Shown: piece after piece, positions 11,370 through 23,400 of the stretch
Layout: each line of letters opens with the position of its first letter
Position numbering within the stretch: the stretch's first letter is position 1
NCBI GenBank assembly: GCA_021613535.1
Contig: CP075494.1
Coordinates: forward strand, 5,642,001-5,706,000
Length of the DNA: 64,000 bases
Source of the DNA: Adineta vaga
Taxonomy: Eukaryota > Rotifera
Reading direction: 5' to 3'
Notes under the pieces: model-generated
Database searches by the model: none
Told to the model about the DNA's origin: nothing
Seen by the model: the letters and a program-made list of their open reading frames with translations, nothing else
Program-made: the position numbers and the translations under genes

Positions 11370-12373
11370 ATGAACGGACAAGAAAATCAACGTTCTCATT
11401 TTCTTAGATCTCGATTCCTTCCTTCGGATACATTTATTTCCTCATTACGTCAATTATTTTCTATTCTTGATAAGACCAATTGTGGTTATGTTTCATTTGA
11501 TCTTTTCAAACGTTATTTTGATTGTTCATCTTCAACATTAGATTTCTTAAATGAATTAGAAATTGAATCTAAATCAAATAATTATTATATCACATTTAAT
11601 TTACTTCTCAATGTTATTCAACGAACATTATCAACAACAAAACAACCACCATCTATTCAAATTTCGAAATCCAAACATTCATTCGTATCAATCGAACAAG
11701 AAATTCCGATTATGTATCGTAATAGTAATGTCTTCAATTCCAGACATCAAAGAAAAAGTTCTTCTCGACTTAACTCAACTGATTTTTCTATGGTTTGAAT
11801 TACAATCAATCGATTTATATAACCTTTAAATGCATATTTAGATTCGATCATACAAACAATATGAACTTGAACGTAATCTTCTTCTTCAAACATGCGATAC
11901 ACTTGATCGTGTAAAATCTTATCTAACTGATCGACTTGTTGATATGAAAGAGAAACAAAAATCTTATTGTCAACATTTAACAACTGCAGAAGTTTGTTAT
12001 TCGAAAAAGAATTTCTTATTTTCATTCTTCAACTCTTTTATAGATAGCAGGTTTTGCACCAGAATCCATGTATAATCGTGATTTAATTGCTGATCTATTC
12101 AAATTAGCATATACAGTTCTTTTGGATGTGAACTATGATTTCAAAGTAATCGTTTTTCTTGTTAAAACTTTTGAATTTATTTGTAATTTGTTTTAGAAAT
12201 CATTCGATCATTCATCCTCGAGTTCATCATCATGTTCATCAATTCATGGAAAAGAATTGAAAGACAAAGATAATTATATAAAACGATTAGAAACAGAAAA
12301 ACGTGTTCTACTCAAAGAATTAATTGAAATGAAACAACAATATGGAACAAGTATTCCCATACAAATCTCATAA
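11370..12373 (+). CDS. SAPCD2: SAPCD2-like protein (suppressor-APC-domain)
   Basis: Four exons join in phase (11370-11792, 11842-11991, 12044-12145, 12197-12373) to give 283 residues. Near the N-terminus, FISSLRQLFSILDKTNCGYV and the following 60 residues have the EF-hand-like layout of SAPCD1/2 proteins (F-x-x-SLR-x-LF-x-ILD-x-x-x-x-GYV, then a second hydrophobic helix pair). The C-terminal half is coiled coil: first YELERNLLLQTCDTLDRVKS, then KELKDKDNYIKRLETEKRVL. In vertebrates SAPCD2 is a cortical protein that influences spindle orientation and polarity. The calcium ligands of a true EF-hand are not obvious. The upstream in-frame ATG at 11328 is discarded because a splice acceptor lies between it and 11370. 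Confidence 0.65.
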
Positions 12374-12808
12374 AAGACGTCAAATACATTCAGTAGCTCA
12401 GAAAGATCTTATTAGCAATGTGTTGTGTTGTACTAATTCTTCAAGAATTTTTTCTTATTTGTTACAAAAAATAAGTTGTTTTCATTTCAAATAATCGTAC
12501 TGTTTTTTGAAAGTATTTTCAAGTAGAGTCCATTCGTTTGAAATAAAAGAAAGCAAATATCATTTATTGTTTGCATGTTGTATACTCTCATTTTTTTCAT
12601 AACCGAATTAAATAAAAAACATCAACTTTCAAGAAATCATTCAACAAACATAATCAAATTCTATGATGAATAAAATAAACCATTCAGATGACTCAATTGC
12701 TAAAAGAAAAAACAAGAACGAAATCAGTTTTTAGGTAGCAGTCATTATTTGAAAATTCAAAACATTGAATCATGAATAAAACAAATAGTAGCTTTCCAAC
12801 GATAAAGC
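12374..12808. other. Intergenic
   Basis: 3' flank of the SAPCD2-like gene, with AATAAA-type signals near 12542 and 12610, and 5' flank of the DUF1275 gene. A short open frame from an ATG at 12772 overlaps the next gene's start in another frame and is probably not used. Confidence 0.4.
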
Positions 12809-13874
12809 ATGGAAATACATTTAAAAGTAATAAAAATTGGGATACATGTAATTCACAGAGAATTTGTATATTTAATAGGAAACAATAAAATAAACAAAAT
12901 TTCTCGCCGTCCAACAATCATATCTCCAACAGGACATATTCGATCCTATAACTGTCTTCGTTTTGTGGCACTGATCTTATGTGGTTGTCTTCTTTCGTTT
13001 ATTGGCGGTTACATCAATACAATATGTATTGCTAATTTCTATCGAATATCTGTGTCTGCATTTACTGGGGTTTCATCGAAAATAGCAATTGAATTGGTAC
13101 AAGGCAATTTTATCATGACATTACATTATTTTATTTTAATACTTTCATTTATATTCGGAAGTTTTATATCCGCTGCAGTAGTAGGAGGTTCATCATTTCG
13201 GATTGATCGATCCTATGGTTTAGTATTACTTCTTGAATCTTCTGCACTTGCACTTGGTTATCTATTGGAAGTAAGTTAAATGAAAATCAAAATAATATTG
13301 TTTTACAATTATTATAAATGTTATCATTCTCTAGAAAACAACAGTAAATTTCATTGCATCTTCTGCATCGTTACATATCGGTGCGTATATGATGTCTCTT
13401 GCATGTGGTCTTCAAAATGGTATGTGTACTACATTTTCCGGTGCTGTTATTCGTACGACTCATGTTACTGGAATTCTCACAGATATCGGTTTAATCCTAG
13501 GACAAGCAACTTTTTATTCACGTACTCGAAAACATCTCTGGAAATTAGAAGTTCTCATCCCTCTATATCTATCATTTTGTCTTGGAGGAATTATTGGATA
13601 TTTGATGTATCAAATATTACTCCTTAAAGCCATCCTATTACCTACAATTATCATTGGAGTTTTTGGTATTGCACATTTCTGTTATTGTAAAACGATATAT
13701 AGATACAAAATTAAACAATGTAGAAAAGATCATGTAAATGGAACATCAAATTCGAAAGATATAGTCGATGGACATTTAAACAATGATTATGATAAACAAA
13801 ATGATACACCATTAATTGAAGATTTACATGACATATCAATTCATAATTTAAAAAGTAATACGACAGTATTATAG
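12809..13874 (+). CDS. DUF1275 (YoaK) family membrane protein
   Basis: Two exons (12809-13270, 13335-13874) join in phase to give 333 residues. Several hydrophobic spans are visible. The family's landmarks are present: SFIGGYINTICIANFYRISV near the first span, then SAFTGVSSKIAIELVQGN, and later LACGLQNGMCTTFSGAVI followed by RTTHVTGILTDIG. These DUF1275/YoaK membrane proteins are common in bacteria, fungi and algae; their transported substrate is not established. The C-terminal 60 residues are Asn/Asp/Lys-rich and cytosolic-looking. The first ~45 residues are atypical, so the true start may be a little downstream or in another exon. Presence in an animal suggests acquisition from outside Metazoa. 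Confidence 0.78.
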
Positions 13875-14208
13875 TAATATTTGACAATGAATTGATATTA
13901 TTCAAACAATACTTAGTTAGTTTTTATTTTTTTGAATATTCGGATAATAAAAAATCTTCTCATAATATCTTGCGTAGGCTTTTTTTTAAGCACGAACTAA
14001 ATATTAAGAAGAGAATTTTCAGTGCATTTCAATCTGTACCTTCTTAGTATAGTATGTTGACAAGTGTTAGTCATTTTCGTTTGATAAAAGATAGTTGTTC
14101 AGGTAAACAAAATTCTTATCTATAACCATTGTGTCATGTTGTTTATCAAGTATATTCTGTGTATAAAAGAATCTAAGAGGCTGTATTTATATTACTCTCT
14201 TTTTCAAA
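13875..14208. other. Short intergenic region
   Basis: AT-rich spacer between two plus-strand genes. No feature is seen apart from an AATAAA-like stretch. Confidence 0.35.
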
Positions 14209-15134
14209 ATGTTAACTATCAATATGTTGCTTTTTTCACTAACAATCATATTACTACTGGGTGCAAACGTCTGTCATGCAACCGTCTCCTGTGTGAGCTG
14301 CCCTTCGGGAATATCGATTGATATAACTACTGATACAGATATAAATACTAGTAAATGTATTTTGGAAGAGGATGACTTATGTTCCCTTATATTACGTATT
14401 GATTATATTAATAGTAACAATAGTTTTGCTATTATGAGTGGTAGTAAAGATGCAGGATTAATATTAACGAATGGTGAGCCTCAAGTAACTGAAACAACAT
14501 TTATTTGGTTTGATAATGATCGTGTTCAACGTCTTGCAAATATTCTTTGTTTTTCTGGATCAAGCTGTGGATTAGATCTTCTTAAACAACTTTATCGAGA
14601 AAAATGTATGCAATAGTTGAAGAGATTTTCAAAAAGATGATTGTCTCATTATTATTGATGTTTTTTCTTTCAGTTCGTTCATTTGGTTATGAAACAATTC
14701 AAAGTACTTTAGCTAAACAATTATACTCGTCAACAGCTGTTAGTTCGGAATTAACATGTGCTGATCCAACGGGCGCATCTGTCTCATGTACAAATGGATT
14801 TTGTCGATCAGCTTTTGATGGTAATGGTCTAGTATCATATTCGAGTTGTATTAAAAATGGAATAGTACCTGCCCCATACGGTTTAGTTGTTTCAAAATCA
14901 ACAATGGCTGATATAGATATTGAACAATCGACAATCATGTATTCATGTAATAAACCCATGTGTAATTCCATTGAAAATACTCGACAAGTTCTTCAACAAT
15001 TAATTGCAGCAAAACTTATTCCACAATCGACAGGAACAACTACAACACCTAAAAATACCGGAATTCAATTAATGAAGAACTATCAGGAAATGTTTGTTTC
15101 TTTTCTAATGATATTTTTAATCTTTAAAATTTAA
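14209..15134 (+). CDS. Secreted, probably GPI-anchored Cys-rich (Ly6-like) protein
   Basis: Two open frames are joined by a 68-nt intron (14606-14673, donor GTATGC, acceptor TTTCTTTCAG) in phase, giving 285 residues. A signal peptide with the core LLFSLTIILLLGANVCHA is followed by paired cysteines (VSCVSC). A second Cys-rich part runs from ELTCADP and VSCTNGFCRS to MYSCNKPMCNS, whose final C-N resembles the end of Ly6/uPAR folds. A Thr-rich spacer and a C-terminal hydrophobic stretch (MFVSFLMIFLIFKI) fit a GPI-attachment signal. No enzyme motif. I infer a cell-surface protein of unknown ligand. If the intron is not spliced, the result would be two small secreted proteins, the second with its own hydrophobic start. 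Confidence 0.6.
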
Positions 15135-15680
15135 AATAAAACATAATTGTGAAAGAACTCAATTTAATCTTTGTAATTATTGATCATTCGATGCGTTGAA
15201 TTGTTACAGATCAAAAAACAAAACGCGAATATAAATTAGTTTTTACAACAGATGACGTTTGTCTCACCCACATTCATCCTCAAGATGAGATCTATTCAGC
15301 AGAAAGTACTACTCATTCCAATTTCTTTCAATAAAATAAATGCTTAATTATGAAGTATTTTTCAAATAAGAAAAAAAAATCAGTGGCGTGTTATTATTCA
15401 TCTATTAGCCATTAATTACTGTCATTAAAGAGATTACGGTGTTTTAACGTAGCATTATATTTTTCTCGGAAAGAAATGAAGATATTTTTAAGTCAGCAGA
15501 TTCTAGGCACATCAAACTTTGGGAACCATAAAAGAAAATTTATCTTATCATGTGTCACTTAATTTTTGTCACGAACCTTTTTTTAATAACAACAGATATT
15601 TTCATACGTCAATACATTTATTCGCTTTATATTATATTTGAAATGAATGTCGAAAAAGTAGTAGATAATCTCTATTTTCA
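15135..15680. other. Intergenic, convergent 3' ends
   Basis: AT-rich region between the plus-strand Cys-rich gene and the minus-strand receptor gene. It contains AATAAA signals on the plus strand. No coding exon is seen. Confidence 0.4.
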
Positions 15681-16633
15681 TCAATAAAGTGTTATTGTTT
15701 GAATACGTAGTGCACGAAAGATGAATAATTGATAAAAATATTGTCTTAATGAATGATTAAATAGAAAAAGATCAAGAATATTTATCAATAAACTTAAAGC
15801 TGGTAAAATTGATAAACCTCTATAAATGATTGGTGCCATATTTTGACCATAATCAATGCATAAAAGTACATAAATCGGTGCCCATCCGACAACAAATATA
15901 ACAAATATAATAATCATATGTTTAAGAAGATGAATATCTCGATTATTTAAAGTTCTCACTCTCACTGAATTAGCAACTCGAACACGTCTCGATGAGCGAC
16001 GAGCCGTTGTAAATATAAGAATATTTACTGTTACAAAAATGCAACTAGGAAATATAACAACAATTGTCAGAGTATACAGTTGAAGAAATAATGTACCATA
16101 GATTTGTTCACAAATCTAACAAAATATCAGTTTTATCACATATTTTTTTTTCTTATATTTTAATTACTTACTGCAATATTAGATAGAATTATATTTGGTA
16201 ATGTTAAACATACCGTTGTAAACCAAGTGATAATTATACAAAAAAAAGCCCAATATTTTGTTTTAAATAAAATCCTATTCGTATAACGAATAATACAAAA
16301 TCGATTAATCGATACGGAACATAAAGAATAAATCACATAACAATTGAAAATTGTTTCAATTGAATTTAAGTATGAACAACGCTGTTGACTAATAATATCA
16401 GATGCTAATTGATCATTTAAATGTAACATATATGCAATAATCCAAAATATAGCTGATGCAATAAAAGCGATACAAACATTAACTGTCATTATATTGATTG
16501 ATGAACGAAAACGAAAGAGAATACATAGAGGTAATGCATAAATACATGCAAAAATAACTAATAATATATTAAGAGCAAGTTTAATAAAGATTAAAATTCT
16601 TAAGAGAAGTGTGATGGTACTCATTGAATTCAA
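15681..16633 (-). CDS. Rhodopsin-like seven-transmembrane receptor
   Basis: Two exons (16172-16633 and 15681-16115, joined in phase) encode 298 residues with seven hydrophobic spans. After TM3 the sequence is SINRFCIIRYTNRI, where the usual DRY is replaced by N-R-F. TM5 is followed by a basic loop (TARRSSRRVRVAN), and TM6 has FVVGWAPIYVLL in place of the common CWLP/F pattern. TM7 ends with ILDLFLFNHSLR, a divergent form of NPxxY. The short N-terminus and degenerate motifs fit the large chemoreceptor-like GPCR families found in small invertebrates. The ligand is unknown. Confidence 0.78.
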
Positions 16634-19076
16634 GACGAATGAATAGAAAACGTTTTTAACGATCTATTGCATGTGTTAGAATTCTTCTTTTTAAATCGAA
16701 GATTTGCAGATTTATTTGAAATGTAATTACATCTGACAGAGAGATATAGTAATAGTTTTGATTCATCGTTTATTAAAGTCTTAATACACAATTAAAATTA
16801 TCAAACATAAAGATTTTTTCTTAAACAAATGCCTTTAACTATTCGTTAATGAATGAAACCTATAACACATACATTCACCATCCTTATCAGAAATGTTAGT
16901 TGATACTTGAATGAATTCATGATCTCATTGATCAAATGTAAAATTTATACTGATAGCTCGATCTTTTCGATGATTATTTGTGTTGAATATTGATAAAATA
17001 CTACGGATCATCCGATTTGTGTCCTTAAGAAAACATTGGTATTATAAGACATTGAATCGACCAATATCGTTGATCCTTGTGTACTTTATGAATAGAATTA
17101 TTTTCAAATTCTTACACAGAAAGAGCGGTTTAAGAAAACGATGCGATATTTTTACGATAAATTGCCGTAAAACAAAAGGATGTTTTCCATTTTCAAATAA
17201 TATATTCTTAATACATGCGCATAAAAACGCTAATCTAGATGATTGAGCTATATTATTAAAGTAGTTTTTCTCGGCTCTAGAAAGCAATCATTGCAATTAT
17301 TATATTTTGAAAAATCTTAATTCTCCGATGTTAAATTTCCTGATATTTATTTTAATGTAAATCGAGTAAAAACCATATAAAATTATATTTTGCCTATAAG
17401 AAAATATACAGAGTAGAACTGATATATTATCTAAAGGACATTATTCTTATTCTTATTTGACTTTTAAGAGCATGTCACGTGTAATATTGTTACATAGATA
17501 AATGAAACGCACATCGTTTTATTTTCAATGAAATAAAGAAAAATTTATTATAGAAGGAATATTTGAACGCGACATAAGGAATAAATAAAGATCCATTGAC
17601 CTTTGAGCTGTTTCCCTGGGATAACTAAAGACTTCGATAGCAAGCAGGCGTCTAATATTAACATAAATTACATTAATATAGTAATAGAAGTTTAATTCGT
17701 ATTTTCAAAATATCCATTCAAAAACTAAGGGCACATTTTCAATTGATGGAGATTAAATTAGTGTCAGTAAATTAAATATTATAATTAATGCATAAAAAAC
17801 GATTTAATAGTTGAAGTATAACAATAAATGATTTAAACGAGCACGTACACACGGCTACACAATAATTGATTAACGTCAAGTCATAAGAAAAGTTCATTTT
17901 TTTAGAAATGATATCACAAATTGCAAATTTTAATTACTCGACTATTGTATATTCATATTTTTGATACGATCAAATTAAGAAAAGAGTAATAAAGTTGGTT
18001 GATTCTTTTGTTCATTATTTAACTTAGAAGGAAAAATGAGATACCAATTTCGAAGATACATCGTTTAATTTCCATCAGTTATTCAGTACTTTCTAATGTA
18101 GTACTAGTATGAATATGAGTTAGCACAATGTAACAGAACGCAAGAAAGTGACGTTGACATTGTTTGTATAAAAATGAAAAAAAAAGCAGAAAGAGAAAAG
18201 AAGAAGAGAACCGAGAAATGTGTCTTTGACAGGACATGCGAAAGAAAAGAAAAGAAAGACAAAGTGAAACGTACGCAGTAGTCTTTTAGTCTTGAATATA
18301 CTGAACAATCATACGCATTATCATTATCATTTAATAATAACAGGTACGTTTACTCAATAGTTATTCAAAGAAGTAAAGTCAATATTTTCCTGATTTCCAT
18401 GAGTAGTCACGACTTCTTTTTGTTAAATTGATATCTATCAGTAAATATAAACTGAAAATGAGTAAAAGACTCCTATCTTGATGATCTGGTTCTTAAAAGT
18501 TTAGTAATATTATTAGCCAAGGATATGTAAACTTTTCTTTAATTATACGATAACATTTCACAGAAAGTTGATTTCAATCTAATTCACATCGTATTCTAAT
18601 TAACCATCTTGAATTTCATAAGATACCGAAAAAATGAATTGAAAAATGTATCCATTCGTAGGATATTCTTTTTCTTAGTCCAGTTTCTCATGGTTGAATG
18701 CTTATTAAGTTCTTTCAAGTGCTTCAAAAACCTCGGTTACAAAATTTCTTGCGTAAAAAAATAGACTTGAGAGAGGTGTATGAGCAAAGTATGATATAAA
18801 AAAAAGCATTAATTTTCTTTTTCGCCTTTGTCATTCAAAATTCTAACATAAGATGTACCGATGACATCCAGAGTCTGTGTCACATGTGACACTTGCGGAG
18901 GTGAAGATTTCTATTTAATATTTTCTTTGAATACTATTTGGTTTTTCTGGCAAAAATAAACTATATTTTATTTAATGTAATATGAAAGTGTGAATACACA
19001 GATAACTAGAGAAATTGTTTTAGATAGAATTTTATTATAATATTTTTTTCATATAGATCATCGAATAGCTGTCAAT
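16634..19076. other. Intergenic, divergent promoter region
   Basis: 2.4 kb of AT-rich DNA between the minus-strand receptor and the first nuclear receptor. A GC-richer patch lies near 17600-17650 and a perfect 16-bp palindrome at 18877-18892. An acceptor at about 19057 suggests a 5'UTR exon of the nuclear receptor. No coding exon is recognised. Confidence 0.45.
18877..18892. promoter_or_regulatory. 16-bp perfect palindrome with CACATGTG core
   Basis: The bases GTGTCACATGTGACAC read the same on both strands and contain an E-box core. The site lies 185 bases upstream of the first nuclear-receptor ATG. A dimeric bHLH or bZIP factor could bind such a site; this is inference. Confidence 0.35.
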
Positions 19077-20494
19077 ATGATGTCCTTATTAAACAGCCAA
19101 CAGGACTGTGAAAAACCTCGACGACAACCGAAGTATTCGTCTCGATGGCGACGTTGTCAAGTATGTGCTGACAGAGCTTATATCATCAATTATGGTGCAC
19201 TCTCTTGTCAATCATGTAAAACATTCTTTCGTCGAAATGGTCGTCGTTCAGAGGTTTGTTGTCAAATGAAGGCACTAGTTTTATATAATTTATCATTCTT
19301 TCTAAAATAGAGTATTCGTCCGTGTTTTTTCAATCATACATGTAACATCAATACGACAACACGACGAAAATGTACAAATTGTCGTTTGACTAAATGTTTC
19401 TTAGTTGGAATGAGTTCGGATTTGATTCGTAAAGAAGAACAACAAAAAACAAAACATTCACCGTCAGTTAATTCCAAGTTAAATAAGTCTGAATTAATCA
19501 AACAAGAAATGGTAAGTGTCAAAACAGTGAGAGATGATGATTAATACTACGTAATTTGAAGCAGAAATATAGAACTTAATAATTAATCATATAGAAAGAA
19601 ATTATAGAAATTATAAATATAAATCCGACATTTTGAAGACACGCATTTTACAAGTCATAAATAATGAATCAATGTTTGATATTTTAGGATACATCACCCG
19701 TTTATAAACTTGGTTTCTCATACGATTCTCAATATATACTTGTTAATTCTGAACAGAAATTACTTTCAAATATTGTACATGCTTCCGACACATATAGTGC
19801 CTTACCACAAATTCATCACATTATTAGTAATTTATCTACATCATACCTTGATATGCATATAAATACGAAGAATATTCTCAAGTCTATTATTCTTAGTTAT
19901 ATATCAACAGGATCCTTTATTAACTCTACACCTGATTTTCGAATATTAACTATCAATGAACAATGCTCACTTATTGAACGCAATTTAAATGGAATTTCAG
20001 TACTTTATTGGGCTGTTATGTTCCGTGATTTAAATATCATTGATAATTATCTCTGCATGAAAATCTTAATGTCAATATTTGGATTAGATGTTATTCAACA
20101 AGTAATACGTTTTCGAAAGCAACTTGATGCTGATCCAATTATGATAAACATGATGTTGATCATTCTTGCTTTCTCATCCAATTGTTCAATGGTTGATAGT
20201 AAAAAATGTCGACATAATGATAGTTTGTTGTATGGTACACATCGTCTATTTGGAAGTCAAGATGTTTATATAGAACTTCTATGGAAATATATGATCTCTC
20301 ATTATGGTTACTATGTTTCAACATTTCGTTTTGCTCGACTAATGAAACTTGTCCTTGGTCTAATGAAAATTTCAGCAAATATTTATATGACGAATAAAAC
20401 TTATGGTAATCTAGTCAATGATGTTATGGAAGATATCAAGCAATTACTAATTAACAATCAAAACGAACCATTTTCATTATGGGGAAAAGTTTGA
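19077..20494 (+). CDS. Nuclear receptor 1 of tandem pair
   Basis: Ligand-activated-type transcription factor. Three exons (19077-19253, 19311-19511, 19688-20494) give 394 residues. The DNA-binding domain has two C4 zinc fingers: first [20 protein letters not shown] then C-KTFFRRN, second CFFNHTCNINTTTRRKCTNC then RLTKC. The recognition helix reads [12 protein letters not shown] instead of the common CEGCKGFFRR. A ligand-binding-like domain follows, with the helix 3-5 signature region DFRILTINEQCSLIERNLNG and a long helical part to the end (LWGKV). No clear AF-2 activation helix is seen. Its neighbour at 24364-25988 is a close paralogue in the same orientation with introns at the same places. 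It belongs to a divergent invertebrate NR group I cannot name. Confidence 0.85.
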
Positions 20495-23400
20495 TATTTT
20501 AGACTATTTGTTTTTATTGGTTGTGAGTCACGATCAAGATATAACAATAAATCATACAGTTTTTCAGTCAATTACTTTTGAATAAAAGTCTCCTTGTTGT
20601 GTTTTATTAAACTATCGTCATAAAATCGTTTCAGATGATGTTTGTAAGAAATTTCATGATAACTGACCATGCACATATTGATAAGAAATCATTTGTTTTA
20701 ATAACACAATTAAAGTATTCGATACAGTTTATAGATTTTAATTGAATATTTCTTATAGAATGTCGCATTTGACTAAAAACAAGTTGATTCGAAAGTATTA
20801 GCAAAGATTTCTTACACTGGATGACAGATAAACCCTCGCCGTATCGATAGAGAGATGTATTTTCGTATATAAGTGTATAGTTATACTCCATTCTTTCTAC
20901 GGCAAGATATTCACTTGTGTTTCTTTCTTTCTTTTTGTTTGATTTTCTAGAAAACAAAAGAACGCAAAAGGGTATTTTAGTATAATTTATGATGAATACA
21001 TGTATTTCGATGGAACGAAACCTAAATAAAAGAAAGATGGGTTTACAGAGTATGAAATAGAAAAATCATATGATCAAATGCATATAATAAATAGGAAAGA
21101 GAGATCATTCACGTATGAAATATCTGACATGCTTTTTTCATACCAATTCGATGTTGTCTGGAGCAGTTTATCTTTCTTCGCATACCTTCTAAACATTGTT
21201 TGTGGAAGAATCGATTTTAATTGTGAACCATATGAATGATTATCTAGATCTATGTATTTTTACATGGAATTAGGCAAATATTTAGACATAATTCTATCTG
21301 TTTTTATCGTCGTAATTGAAAATATGTCTATTTGAATAATAAAACGTTTTCTATTTTCAAGAGAATAGATATGAGATGAAAACTTAGAAGAATGGTGATA
21401 AGAACTTATTGTTTCCATTGAATAGTACTTGATGTTAGTTCGAATACGTGATAATTAATTATCGAACCGTTATATTTTCAATAAAACTAATCTTATTATA
21501 ACTAAACAAATTTAGTGTATGTGATGGATGCGATATACATACGGATATAAAATTCATATACAGATGCTAAGTCATATTAATTAGAGAAAATGATGATCGT
21601 TCAGAAATTTTTTCTTTTTCTTTAAAGATCGACCTATTCTTCACCAGTACAAAGTTCATAATGCTAAAGAAATCGGTATTGTTCTAGTGAGTTCAAGAGA
21701 CCAGTTGAATGTCATTATTGGTGAAATACACTAGCTTTGATGCAGTACCAATGCACTGAACAAACTTGCTAGAATCCGCGAAATAATTTGACATAATATT
21801 GGTTTTCATTCGAAAGTTCGTTCTCTAGAAGGAACATCGATATTTGGTAACATTGTTTCCTGTACTTTTCTGTAAAATATTTATCTATGCTTGTTCATCA
21901 GATCATATGAAATAAATGTGAATATAGAAAATAAATTTCACAACTTACCGTTCTCGAATAGCTCTATCAATAGGTTAGAATACACACAAAGTATGTATAA
22001 CGATGTCGAAAAACTTGATAATATTGTACACAAAATATGTAGTTCATTTATGTTGATGTGAAACATCATAGTACATATGCTTTTACTAGCAGCATCACTG
22101 TCAGATCTTTGAATCTGAATAATGGTTCGAATATCCTTTATTTTTTCGTTCTCTCACGGTCATATATAAGAATGAGGAATCAATGACAATTTGATCTTTT
22201 TATTTCGTATTTATCACATAAAATATTGTGAAATATCAACAAACTTTTGTTTATTCTATTCATTATCAGTAAATTCTGAAATCAAATATGATGACATTTT
22301 ATATCTGAATATTAGCAGATAGTAAATTCTCAACTGATAAGATTGTCTGTATATAATAGGCATAATAAGATAGAAAAACATGCAAACCTATATATATTTT
22401 CAATTTTTATAAGTAGTGTTCAACGGTATCACGAGAGAACAAGACGGCAATAATATTAACTAGATAAAAACTCTGTATTTTCAGTATAAGATTATGAAAG
22501 AATGCCGAAGAGAAAAAAATATATAGTCTCTTCTCATGTTAAACTAAGTATTTTATTATAAGATATGCAATGACGTCAGTATTTTGTTATATAAATACCA
22601 GTAATCTATAGCATAGAATAATAGTGTTTATAATTCACAAGTAGGATATTATTTTCAGTAAATTATCTTATCACAAATATTCTTTATGAAAACAGATATA
22701 GTGAAATAGATTTCATATAGAAATATATGATTACTATAAACACAGGCATATTACACTGGAGAATATAGGACATTATTTCTTTACTACAAACTTCATTCTA
22801 GTGATTCGAAAAAAAGAGATAAAAGACATCAGCTATTTTTCGTATGTATATTCAATGCAAGAAAGAATAGGTAACTACCTAGATGTCATGCAATCTTTTT
22901 AAGGTATCATAATTAAAAATTGATATAAATCGACTATAGAGTAAAAACATTAAGTTATCACGTAGAACTTTGTCGAACGTGTAACATTGTCTCCTTTGAC
23001 CCTTAGAGATTTCTTTCTTTGTCCTTGCTTATTCAAAAGAAACCAATAGAATGTATGCTAAGGATAAAATGTTTTTTTTAATCTATATAACGTTCTTACA
23101 GGAAAAGAAAGAAAAGAATAGTCTAGTAAATATATTTAAATATAGACCAAGTGATTCACTAAAGTCATATAACTTAGGTTCATTGGTAATTTTTTTCATC
23201 TAGAGTTAAGACTGTAAGTTAGTTTGAGGGTGTGTAGAGGAGCTATATACTTTACTAATTATAATCATTTATTTGCGCAAATATATTCTATAATTTTCAT
23301 TCATCATAACTCTCTATAAACTCAAGTATGCGTGTATTAGCATTCGAGATATAGCGATGTAATAGAGCTTCTGTCTGTTTCTTATATGTTTACAAATGTC

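Noticed and set aside
12772-12888. Alternative 38-codon open frame ahead of the DUF1275 gene
   Set aside because: It stops in TAA within the next exon's region and cannot be spliced in phase to the DUF1275 frame.
17595-17655. GC-richer patch in the AT-rich spacer
   Set aside because: No stable hairpin, tRNA-like arms or open frame could be made out, so no feature is called.
20631-20957. 108-codon minus-strand open frame 3' of nuclear receptor 1
   Set aside because: AT-driven composition (Ile/Asn/Lys/Tyr), no recognisable motif, and it overlaps the receptor's 3' flank.
22100-22150. Possible tRNA T-arm (GGTTCGAAT)
   Set aside because: No matching acceptor, D or anticodon arms around it.
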